Assembly: GCA_949825025.1 (NCBI GenBank) | Contig: OX463781.1 | Span: 40,003,150 to 40,067,149, forward strand | Length of the DNA: 64,000 nt | DNA from: Siphlonurus alternatus | Taxonomy: Eukaryota; Arthropoda; Insecta; Ephemeroptera; Siphlonuridae | Reading direction: 5' to 3' | In this document: positions 32,350-40,779 of the stretch, one piece after another | Layout of the letters: each line of letters opens with the position of its first letter | Numbering within the stretch: position 1 is the first letter of the stretch | Position numbers and translations under genes: made by a program | The notes under the pieces: model-generated | The model's database searches: none | What the model was told of the DNA's origin: nothing | The model's input: the letters and a program-made list of their open reading frames with translations, nothing else

Positions 32350-34674
32350 ATGGCGTCGTTTTCACCTTCGGCATACAACAACGTGCAACTACTGCAAATA
32401 CCGCCATTTTTTGTGCCTCCTGTACAACAATTTGCACCACCAGCACACCTCCCTTACTTCAACAATGTTAACCCTAACTTACAACAGTTACTGATACTAA
32501 ACCAATCAATACTTTCAAATACTGTAAGTAATAATAATAAATTTCAATTACAAGTCACGCAACATCTACAAGATGTTAACATCAAATTAAACAAATTAAA
32601 AGAAGGTGTTGATCAAATCAACACTCAACAGAACTGCATGATCAAAGAACTGCAATGTAAAAGTGTGCATGATAGTAGCTCAATCAATATATCAGATCAT
32701 CAAAATTACAATTCAATAAATAACGGCAATCCTATTTTGAATCAACCTCCAAAATCCACGCGTCCTACATCAATCTTGCATTGTGACGCCATCTCTCGGC
32801 CAATTCAACAACTAGAGCAAGTAAATAAACATGATTTTCAGACACAGAATCTGAGAAAATCCCAACAAAAATTACCCCCAAGATTGCAAAATAAAATAAA
32901 ATCTGATCATCTTAACAACATGGAAGCTACAAATTCTGACTGGATTGACGTACCAAGCAATAAAAAGACACCCAAAAATTCAAACATCAGTCACACCATC
33001 TCGAGCAACATTCCCAATTTCTTATCAAACAATTCATTCAGTGTCCTAAGCAAGCTTGAAGAATCTGATGAAACTCAACCAAAATTAGTAACTGCTACTC
33101 GCCCTCGACGTCCATTTAAATTTACAGAGATGCCTGAAAATCAATGCCTTTTTTCTGCCCCCTCACACTTCTCACTAGGTCACTGTGTCGGTGAAGATTT
33201 TAGTATGTCGGCTGGCATCGCTATCCGATTCCGGCAAAAATTTGGTAGAGTACAGAAATTAATTAATATGATGAAAAAAACAGGACAAGTGGCAGTGTTA
33301 AGAGATGGAAAACGCTATATTTTCTATCTCATCACCAAAAAAAAATCAACAGAAACCCCTTCCATTGATGACGTCAGAGAAGCAATTACTGAATTCAAAA
33401 TCAAATGTGTTAGACTGGGTGTCCGCTACGTTGCCATCCCACGTCTAGCTTGTGGCCTGGACAAACAGTCATGGCCGGAAGTGAGGTCAATAATTCAAGA
33501 AGTCTTTGCTGACACAGACATTATCATGAATGTGTACTACAAACCTCACAAAGATCCACGCCCTGCACCACAACTGTGTCTCCTCTCCGACCATGTGGAT
33601 GCAGCATTTAATGCTATTGCTCTCAAACCCCTAGTGACCTCCCCTGGAAACAAAAAAGACACCAGGGTCTCTCCCTCGGTAACTGCCTCCGGAGGCAGGA
33701 AAAGTTCCACAGTCTCACCCCCGAAGCCCGCCCCCGGCATCGAGAACAGCACGGCGGTCACAGAACTGGTTACCGCCCCCAACACGGGCAAACCCCCAAG
33801 GCACACTTCCGTGGCCCGCCCGCAGCAACGAGACCAGCACGGTGCTCACATCACTGGTGACCGCCCCCAACAAGGGCCCACCCCCGGGATTAAGAACAGC
33901 ACGGTGGTCACAGCACTGATGACCGCCCCCGACAACAAGGGCACACCCCCGAGGCTCGCTCCCGGCATCGAGACCCGCACGGCGGTCACAGCAATGGTGA
34001 CCGCCTCTGACAGCAAAAGCACACCCCCAAGACCCGCCTCCGGCTATGAGACAAGCACGGCAGTCACAGCACTAGCGACCGCCCCCGACAGCAAGGGCAC
34101 ACCCCAAACGCCCGCCCCCGGCATCGAAACCAGCATGGCGGTCACAGCACAGGTGACCGCCCCCGACAGCAAGGGCACACCCCCAAGGCCCGCCCCCGGC
34201 ATTGAGACCAGCACGGCGGTCACATGTTTCATGACTGCCCCCAACAGCAAGAGTCCGCAAAATACAACCCCAAAAAGTGTTCTTCCCCCCAAAACATGGT
34301 TAAAAAAAACGCAATCATCAATTGTGAACAATGTGAACTACGAGAACAAGTCTGTGAGTAAAAGTTATTTAAATTTATTAAGTGATGGCTCTCATTATGT
34401 GAGTAATAGTAATACTTCAATTTTTGAGCCAACAAATACTGTACTGTATAATGCATCCTCAAATGATAGTCCTAAATTTGCAAGCCTGTATCCTGATCTT
34501 TCAGGGATGTCTGATGAGTTTGATAATTTGACGGTCACAAATCAATCAAATTGTGACTCGGCCTCAGATTCATCAGATTTAGATGAAGATAGTTATGAGG
34601 AAGCAAAATCTTTTTTCTCCAACCTAAACAAACAAAGAGAAAGACTAAAAATTATACCTCAAAACCAATATTAG
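32350..34674 (+). CDS. LINE ORF1: coiled-coil region, TARG1-like macrodomain, 26-residue repeats
   Basis: A 774-residue protein, presumably the RNA-binding partner of ORF2. Residues 1-45 are rich in Pro and aromatics, 45-100 probably coiled coil, 100-250 Asn/Ser-rich linker. Residues 257-398 match the TARG1/OARD1 macrodomain (ADP-ribose hydrolase) end to end: SLGHCVGEDFSMSAGIAIRF, then FYLITKKK, IPRLACGLD and DTDIIMNVYY. Lys330 falls where human TARG1 has its nucleophile Lys84, and Asp371 where it has Asp125. The adenine-contacting Asp20 position is Cys266. Residues 459-634 are GC-rich tandem 26-residue repeats (AVTA..TAPDSKGTPPRPAPGIETS), and 715-755 is acidic. No CCHC knuckle or RRM is visible. 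The ATG follows an A-rich context (CACAAAAATGG). The domain assignment is strong; its role in the element is inference. Confidence 0.9.
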   Translation: MASFSPSAYNNVQLLQIPPFFVPPVQQFAPPAHLPYFNNVNPNLQQLLILNQSILSNTVSNNNKFQLQVTQHLQDVNIKLNKLKEGVDQINTQQNCMIKELQCKSVHDSSSINISDHQNYNSINNGNPILNQPPKSTRPTSILHCDAISRPIQQLEQVNKHDFQTQNLRKSQQKLPPRLQNKIKSDHLNNMEATNSDWIDVPSNKKTPKNSNISHTISSNIPNFLSNNSFSVLSKLEESDETQPKLVTATRPRRPFKFTEMPENQCLFSAPSHFSLGHCVGEDFSMSAGIAIRFRQKFGRVQKLINMMKKTGQVAVLRDGKRYIFYLITKKKSTETPSIDDVREAITEFKIKCVRLGVRYVAIPRLACGLDKQSWPEVRSIIQEVFADTDIIMNVYYKPHKDPRPAPQLCLLSDHVDAAFNAIALKPLVTSPGNKKDTRVSPSVTASGGRKSSTVSPPKPAPGIENSTAVTELVTAPNTGKPPRHTSVARPQQRDQHGAHITGDRPQQGPTPGIKNSTVVTALMTAPDNKGTPPRLAPGIETRTAVTAMVTASDSKSTPPRPASGYETSTAVTALATAPDSKGTPQTPAPGIETSMAVTAQVTAPDSKGTPPRPAPGIETSTAVTCFMTAPNSKSPQNTTPKSVLPPKTWLKKTQSSIVNNVNYENKSVSKSYLNLLSDGSHYVSNSNTSIFEPTNTVLYNASSNDSPKFASLYPDLSGMSDEFDNLTVTNQSNCDSASDSSDLDEDSYEEAKSFFSNLNKQRERLKIIPQNQY
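33118..33543 (+). other. Macrodomain-coding segment of LINE ORF1
   Basis: Codons 257-398 of ORF1 align without large gaps to the whole of TARG1/OARD1 (152 residues in human, from memory), including the catalytic Lys and Asp and the glycine-containing loop SAGIAIRF. It is intronless and in frame with the flanking LINE ORF1 regions. Confidence 0.88.
33724..34251 (+). repeat. 78-bp tandem repeats in LINE ORF1 (about six units)
   Basis: Successive units code for variants of STAVTALVTAPDSKGTPPRPAPGIET. Base composition is far GC-richer than the rest of the element. One unit (about 33805-33885) is read in a shifted frame and the shift is later undone, so the ORF stays open while about 25 residues lose the repeat pattern. 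Confidence 0.88.
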
Positions 34675-34733
34675 ATCATATATCTAATGGTAATTTATCA
34701 ACTGCAAGTAGTACAACACTATGTCAGCTGAAA

Positions 34734-37733
34734 ATGATGCAAATTAATATCCAACATTTAAGTAAAAGTAAAAAACCCGTATTTGAATTAGAACTTGAAA
34801 AAGAAAATATTGATATTATCTTAATGTCCGAGCACGGACTTAGAAAAAATGAAATTGAAACAATTAAATTTAAAAATTATAGCCTTATATCAAATTTTTC
34901 AAGAACAAAAAACAAGAGGCAGTCTGGTGGTGTTGCACTATTTGCAAAAAATACTATTAACATAGAACCTGTTATAAATATAAATGTATGTGAAAATGTT
35001 TTTGAATGTTGTGGAGGAAAAATAAAAACCCCATCTTGTAACATATATTTTTTCTCAGTGTATAGATCGCCGTCTTCCAATGTTTTGTCTTTCTTAGATG
35101 AATTTGAAAGTACACTGCAGAAATATTTAAAAAATAAAAATGATATCATATTTGTAGGTGGTGATATGAACATCAATATAAGTTTGAATAACGCTGCAAG
35201 TACTACAGCATATTTCGATTTACTAGAAACGTACAATTTAAAAATAATTAATAAAACAGCTACTCATGATAACAAAAAATCATCAACTCTGATTGACCAT
35301 TTAATTAGTAATAAAGTAGATTTGTTATTATGTCCCGAAACAAAAATAACCAAATTGAGCGACCACAAATATAACACCATTTTTATTACCCTCCCACCAT
35401 TATGTAAAAATTCCAACTCCACAAAAACAAAATATAGAACAACCCGAGTGTTTGATCAGGCCAGTAAAGATTTATTTCTTCAATTATTAATCAGGGAGGA
35501 CTGGGTTTCACTACTTGGTGAAGGTGATGTTGAATATAAATGGAAAATTTTCTTAGAAATATTTATGTTCCATTTTAACGAAGCTTTTCCGAAAATTAAA
35601 AAAAAAGTTTATAATAAAAAAACCACTCCCGAATGGATTAAACACTATCCAGAGTTAGTTACAGAAAGCTGCAATCTTAAAACTATGTATAATACAGCTA
35701 AATATCTAGATCCTTCATTAATGCCTGAATATAAAAAAAAATTTAAATTACACAAAATTAAGGTTTCAATGGCAATAAAAAATTTAAATGATTTAAAAAT
35801 TGATGTGTCTAGAAATAAAGTAAAAACAGCATGGGATGTGGTAAAAAATACAACAAATTTTAATAAAAAAAATAGAAATATAATTACTGAATTGATTGTA
35901 AATAATAATACAATTACAAACCCTGAATCTATAAGTAATGAATGTAATAATTTTTTTGTTAATACCCCCAAGGACATGGTTAATGAAAAATATGGTGCCA
36001 ATCCATCTGAATATAATCATAATATAAATATTAATTCAACACCCAGTAATAAAATTCCTTTTTTCAAAATTGATACGATTCATTACACCGACGTGTTGAA
36101 AATTATGAAAAAACTCCCGAACAAAAGTGCAGCGGGACCTGACGATGTGCCATATACAATTATAAAATATTGTGCTGAACTCATCGCGGTCCCACTTTCA
36201 TACGTAATAAATGAATCAATTTTAGCGGGAATTTTCCCATCCTGTTTAAAAATTTCAAAGGTAAATCCTCTTCATAAAAAAGGAGATAGAAATAACCTGC
36301 AAAATTATAGGCCAGTAAGTTTATCATCAGTTTTTACAAAAATCTTTGAAGCTGTAATAGACAACCAATTTGCTGCTTATGAAAAAAAACATAAGATTAT
36401 ATCCCCAACTCAACATGGCTTTCAAGTAAATAAATCAACTATTACAGCTATTTTTGAATTTATTAATCCAATTTTTGATGACTTGGAACAAAAAAAATAC
36501 TCACTGGGTCTATTTTTTGATTTTTCAAAAGCATTTGATTGCCTCCCCCCCAATATATTCATCTCCAAACTTCGCGCAATGGGCTGCGAAGAGAATAGTA
36601 TAAAACTTTTTGAATCATATCTTAATAACAGATATCAGTACGTTGAAATTAAATCTGAATTAAATGGAGACCTAAATCATATCTATAAATCAGCTCTTCT
36701 GCCCGTTACCCTAGGAGTTCCCCAGGGCAGTAAGACAGGCCCACGCATTTACAATTTTACGACTAATGATCTTGCATCATATCTAAAAGATGCTGATGAT
36801 GTAGAGCAATACGCTGATGATACCAATGCCAGGATATCAGCAAAATCAGTGAAAGAATTAGAGAGAAAAGCAAATAACACTGTACAACAAGTTGAAAATT
36901 GGTGTAAAGATAATCGTTTACTGTTAAATATAGACAAAACTACTTTTCTCAGATTCCATCTGCCTACTAATACCGAAAATGTAAATATAAATATTGAATT
37001 AGATGGCAAACCAGTTAAAGAAGCCACAGATACGAAATTTCTTGGGCTTCACATTAATAATACATTAAACTGGGATATTCAATTAAATGAACTGTCAAAA
37101 AAAGTTAATCGTGGAAATTTTTTACTTTATTCATTGAAAGGATTAGTTTCAAATGATATTCTACTCTCAGTTTATTATGCTACTGTATATTCTCATGTAA
37201 GCTACTCTGTTATAATCTGGGGAAGTGATAATGCGGTATTAACCCGTTTATTCATATTACAAAAAAGATCAGTTAAAACAATAAAAGGTTTTAAAAAGAT
37301 GGATTCCTGCAGAAGTCATTTTTATGATTTGAAATTGTTAACTCTACCCTGTATTTACATATTAAATTGTGCAATGTACAAAAGATTACACCCAGAGTCA
37401 TACGCTCTAGTTTCCGACATCTCTCCCTACGATACTAGAAATAAATCAAAAGTTATAATAAAAAAACATCATTCAGCCTTTTATAAAAACAATCCATACT
37501 ACCAAACTCACAAAATATATGACTTTTTACCTGAGTCATTAAAAAATGAAATAAGTGATAATGTGTTCAAAAACAAATTAAAAACTATATTAATCAAAAA
37601 AGAATATTACAAAATTAAAGATTTTTATGATGAAAACTCAAAAATAACCGATGAGGACGTCGCAAACTGGAACGTTGCTCTTACCGATCAACAAAAACAA
37701 AAAATGTTATCTTTATCAATGGCTCAAAATTAA
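34734..37733 (+). CDS. LINE ORF2: endonuclease-reverse transcriptase
   Basis: A 999-residue protein that would nick DNA and copy the element RNA from the nick. Residues 1-220 form an exonuclease-endonuclease-phosphatase domain: N5 (INIQ), E33 (MSEHG), YRSPSS (110-115), GGDMNIN (142-148), IDH (187-189) and SDH (209-211). The reverse transcriptase has AAGPDDVP (466-473), NYRPVSL (524-530), FFDFSKAFD (594-602), GVPQGSKTGP (661-670) and the catalytic YADD (693-696). The C-terminal region contains YDTRNKSK and KIYDFLP, shared with the dead copies in this window. All catalytic motifs are present and there is no internal stop, so it may be functional. The reading frame is open upstream to about 34599, overlapping ORF1. 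I chose the first ATG, 59 nt after the ORF1 stop. CR1/Jockey group; the exact clade is uncertain. Confidence 0.93.
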   Translation: MMQINIQHLSKSKKPVFELELEKENIDIILMSEHGLRKNEIETIKFKNYSLISNFSRTKNKRQSGGVALFAKNTINIEPVININVCENVFECCGGKIKTPSCNIYFFSVYRSPSSNVLSFLDEFESTLQKYLKNKNDIIFVGGDMNINISLNNAASTTAYFDLLETYNLKIINKTATHDNKKSSTLIDHLISNKVDLLLCPETKITKLSDHKYNTIFITLPPLCKNSNSTKTKYRTTRVFDQASKDLFLQLLIREDWVSLLGEGDVEYKWKIFLEIFMFHFNEAFPKIKKKVYNKKTTPEWIKHYPELVTESCNLKTMYNTAKYLDPSLMPEYKKKFKLHKIKVSMAIKNLNDLKIDVSRNKVKTAWDVVKNTTNFNKKNRNIITELIVNNNTITNPESISNECNNFFVNTPKDMVNEKYGANPSEYNHNININSTPSNKIPFFKIDTIHYTDVLKIMKKLPNKSAAGPDDVPYTIIKYCAELIAVPLSYVINESILAGIFPSCLKISKVNPLHKKGDRNNLQNYRPVSLSSVFTKIFEAVIDNQFAAYEKKHKIISPTQHGFQVNKSTITAIFEFINPIFDDLEQKKYSLGLFFDFSKAFDCLPPNIFISKLRAMGCEENSIKLFESYLNNRYQYVEIKSELNGDLNHIYKSALLPVTLGVPQGSKTGPRIYNFTTNDLASYLKDADDVEQYADDTNARISAKSVKELERKANNTVQQVENWCKDNRLLLNIDKTTFLRFHLPTNTENVNINIELDGKPVKEATDTKFLGLHINNTLNWDIQLNELSKKVNRGNFLLYSLKGLVSNDILLSVYYATVYSHVSYSVIIWGSDNAVLTRLFILQKRSVKTIKGFKKMDSCRSHFYDLKLLTLPCIYILNCAMYKRLHPESYALVSDISPYDTRNKSKVIIKKHHSAFYKNNPYYQTHKIYDFLPESLKNEISDNVFKNKLKTILIKKEYYKIKDFYDENSKITDEDVANWNVALTDQQKQKMLSLSMAQN

Positions 37734-38141
37734 AAACAGTAAATTTGTTTATTTTTAGATTTGATCATCTAAGTGTTATGTGAACTATATATAGTGCAAC
37801 AAGAAACATTGTGCATCAAGCAATGTAGTGAATCAAGAAATTATATGTGAATTATATTTATGTGAAAGGGATTTTGAAATTTTTTTTTTTTTTTCTCTTA
37901 TATAAAAAAATATTGTGAAAATTAAAAAAAAATGTTAATAATGAACATAATCATGTTATTAGTGTATTTTTATTCACGAATATTTTATATACCTGTGTAT
38001 GTTATTTTTAAACATCTATGTACTATGTATGTTTTTTTTTTTTTAAGTGCTATGTTAATTAGAATTAAGTATCTGTTATGTATAATCTATGTAACAACTA
38101 TGACGTGATCTATGCTGTAAAGCCAACGATCGAAATAAAAA

Positions 38142-38176
38142 TTTGAATTTGAATTTGAATTTGAATTTGAATTAAA
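38142..38176 (+). repeat. (TTGAAT)n tail of the LINE
   Basis: About five TTGAAT units follow CAACGATCGAAATAAAAA, forming the 3' terminus of the element. The dead copy at 1-592 has TTCTAA units in the same place, and that at 1990-3290 has AAATA. Confidence 0.85.
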
Positions 38177-40336
38177 AATATTTTTATTAAAAAAAAATTG
38201 AATTTAAAATTGTAATAACAATTAAAAAAAAATTAAACATATTGGTGTTAACATAGAGAGTGCATTTACAGCATAACACTACCAATCCAAATTACAATAT
38301 GAGCCATGGCATTTTCATATTATATTTTTAAAAAAATGACCTGACATATCAGTTTAAATCTTTAACATCGGCTGTAGCGTGAAATTGAAAAATATGCATT
38401 ATCCAATAAGAATATGCTATAAAGATTGATTTATCAAACGATCAGATCAAGTATATAAGAGCGGCGGGTTTGATCAAAGCATTAGATTGCTTCATTGAAA
38501 GATGACAGCTTGTGTGTGGGTAAAGTTGGCAGATCTGGAGGGTCGATATGTCATCTGAGGCGCCGCACCAAGCAACTACTACCATCTCAAAACAATTCAA
38601 CATTCTGACAAATTTGCACTCAAATAACCTAGTCACTTAAACGTTTAAATTAAATTATGTGTTAAACCAACGTTATGCTTACGTACACTGCAAAAAATAG
38701 TATTTTTCTTAGTGGAAAAATTGAGTTTACACGTCTAAACATAATCTTTTTACCTCATTTTTAACACATTTATTTCTTCCTCTCTCCAAGTGACGATGAA
38801 ATGGAGAAAATATTTCTAACATTTTATGCTCAGTAAGAGGAAAGAATATGTAATTTCGTCCTTTTCCCTCTAAAATGGTGCAAAATAAAAGGGAATTCGA
38901 CGAGGAGAGAGCATAGCTATTAAGAGCTATTAATAGCGAATAAAATATGAAATTTATTTCAACTCGGGATTTTTTTTCGGCAAACACTAAACTAAACAAG
39001 CACTTGAAATACTAAATTCCAAACGATTAAAGATTTAAGGTTAAAATAGATCTTTCGTAAGTCGCAAGTTACAAGTGGTAAAAAGACGGCTAACGCCGAG
39101 TTAAATTTTTCCAAGTAATGCGGCTGCGTCGAGTTTTCTTGATCCTGGCAAAACTACTATCAGAACCAAAAAGGTGTGCCCCTGAATAGCATACAAGTTC
39201 TATAAGGAGAGGGGCGCATCTTTTTTATTCCGATAGTAGGGTAGCCTCTTTGCGTCTTTGCTTCTATACGCAAGCCGAGTTTTAGCCATCAGAGCGCTGT
39301 CTACAAGTTGGAAGCCAGAAATAAAAATATCGTATTTTAGGCTATTTTATGTGTTGTCTAAAATTTCTAACGCTCACACAAATAATAAGCCCCATTTTTT
39401 ACATTGTCTAGAATGCATGCCAATAAGCAAAATATTGTTTTAAAATGTATTTAAAATTAAATTTGTTATTTAAAAATATGATATTTATATAATTAATATA
39501 GCCTATTTCATTGGTAGGTTTGGAAATACTGCATCAAAATGGTAGTATTATTTAAAAAAAAAAAAAAAAACAACATGGTTGAGCATATAAAGCTTGAAAA
39601 ATTACAGCGAAAAATCAGCGCTCAATAACACGCAATCCAAGAAACAGACCATTTCATAAATATTTTGTCCATGAAATGTAATAAAAAGCAAGAGGGTGTT
39701 ATAATAATTCTGGCTGCTAACTCAAATCAAAAGGCTGAACAGTAAAGGACAAAAGAGGTCATTAGAGCCTTGAGACTGTGGGGTGTGCGTAGAATATCAA
39801 CGACCGGCAGTTCGGGTTAAAGTTGACAATGTATTTTCTCTACCCACACTTTGTTTTCAAGCTTTCTAACTTTCTTTATAGACCAGTTTGCTTATCCAAA
39901 AACCTTTTTTTTATCCTTGTAATTCACTCTAGAATTATAACGTGCTAAGAATAACGATAAAGTAAATCAATAGTTCATTCACATTCATCCATTCTCGGTT
40001 TCATTTTACTCTTTTTAATAAATTATTAATATTACAGCAATTTAAGTTAAAATAATATATTAAATTTTATATATTAGTTCAATTAATTAGTAACAATAAA
40101 ATATAAATGATATTTTTAAGCTTTACCGGGAAAAGAGGAGAGAAATTTAAAATCATGGCCGTGGGAAATTCAAAGCCCCTGAAATGTTAAGTACAGCAAC
40201 CCGCATAACATACCTGCTGAAACGGTTGCATACTCTACTGTTTTTGCAGGCGCCAATAGAACGAGGTTTGTTTAATGAATCCAAAACCAACCTTATATCT
40301 AAAAAAAAAAGAGGGGGGCAGTGAAGTGCAATTTAA
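38177..40336. other. AT-rich intronic spacer with a dispersed repeat
   Basis: About 38735-38965 is one of two copies of a dispersed repeat (the other is at about 54895-55110), sharing CCCTCTAAAATGGTGCAAAA and ATGAAATTTATTTCAACTC. An imperfect hairpin at about 39148-39246 (ACTACTATCAGAACC / TTCCGATAGTAGGGT) follows. No gene is recognised. Confidence 0.55.
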
Positions 40337-40446
40337 GGTAGAGATAACACGGATCAGCTGGCCCAATAAATCCCATTCTAAAAAAAAAAGAGGGGGGCAG
40401 TGAAGTGCAATTTAAGGTAGAGATAACACGGATCAGCTGGCCCAAT
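40298..40446. repeat. 79-bp tandem duplication spanning a MITE end
   Basis: The phrase from TCTAAAAAAAAAAGAGG to GATCAGCTGGCCCAAT occurs twice, starting at 40298 and 40377. The first copy carries only the outer 40 bp of the MITE (40337-40376) before jumping back. Confidence 0.85.
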
Positions 40447-40779
40447 GCTAAAAAAATCCCATTCATAAAAATTATGAAAAAAATTTAAAATGTTCTCCTC
40501 TATATCCCCTATCAGTAGGTAAAATATCAGGTATACAAAAACGAGCTAGTTTTCGAGTTATTAATTTTTAAAGTTCTCTAATTTAACATGGAGAAATGGA
40601 ACTTCCATGTTAAATTAGTCAACTTTAAAAATTAATAACTCAAAAACTAGCTCGTTTTTGTATACCTGATATTTTACCTACTGATAGGGGATGTAGAGGA
40701 GAACATTTTAAATTTTTTCATAATTTTTATGACTGGGATTTTTTTAGCATTGGGCCAGCTGATCAATATTATCTCTACC
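40416..40779. mobile_element. 364-bp hairpin MITE, TTAA target (piggyBac-like), copy 1
   Basis: Flanked by TTAA (40412-40415 and 40780-40783). The ends GGTAGAGATAACACGGATCA and its partner (ATATTATCTCTACC) open a nearly complete palindrome whose arms include GGTATACAAAAACGAGCTAG and its complement. The TTAA target suggests piggyBac-type mobilisation. No ORF. Confidence 0.8.

Larger units (their letters stand above)
32133..38176 (+). mobile_element. Full-length two-ORF LINE with a macrodomain in ORF1
   Basis: Structure: a 5' UTR of about 217 bp starting after (TTAA)n; ORF1 (32350-34674); a 59-nt gap; ORF2 (34734-37733); a 403-bp 3' UTR with AATAAA at about 38135; and a tail of TTGAAT repeats (about 38142-38175). 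Both ORFs are open throughout. The apurinic-type endonuclease plus YADD reverse transcriptase and the microsatellite-like tail place it in the CR1/Jockey group of LINEs. 5'-truncated relatives lie at 1-592 and 1990-3290, with a bare tail at about 41030-41085. It lies in the sense orientation within a channel intron. Confidence 0.9.

Noticed and set aside
33118..33543. Macrodomain as a viral integration
   Set aside because: The sequence matches the cellular TARG1/OARD1 class along its whole length and sits in frame within a LINE ORF1, with no viral genes nearby.
33546..34462. Antisense open frames over the ORF1 repeat array
   Set aside because: They come from the GC-rich 78-bp repeats read backwards.
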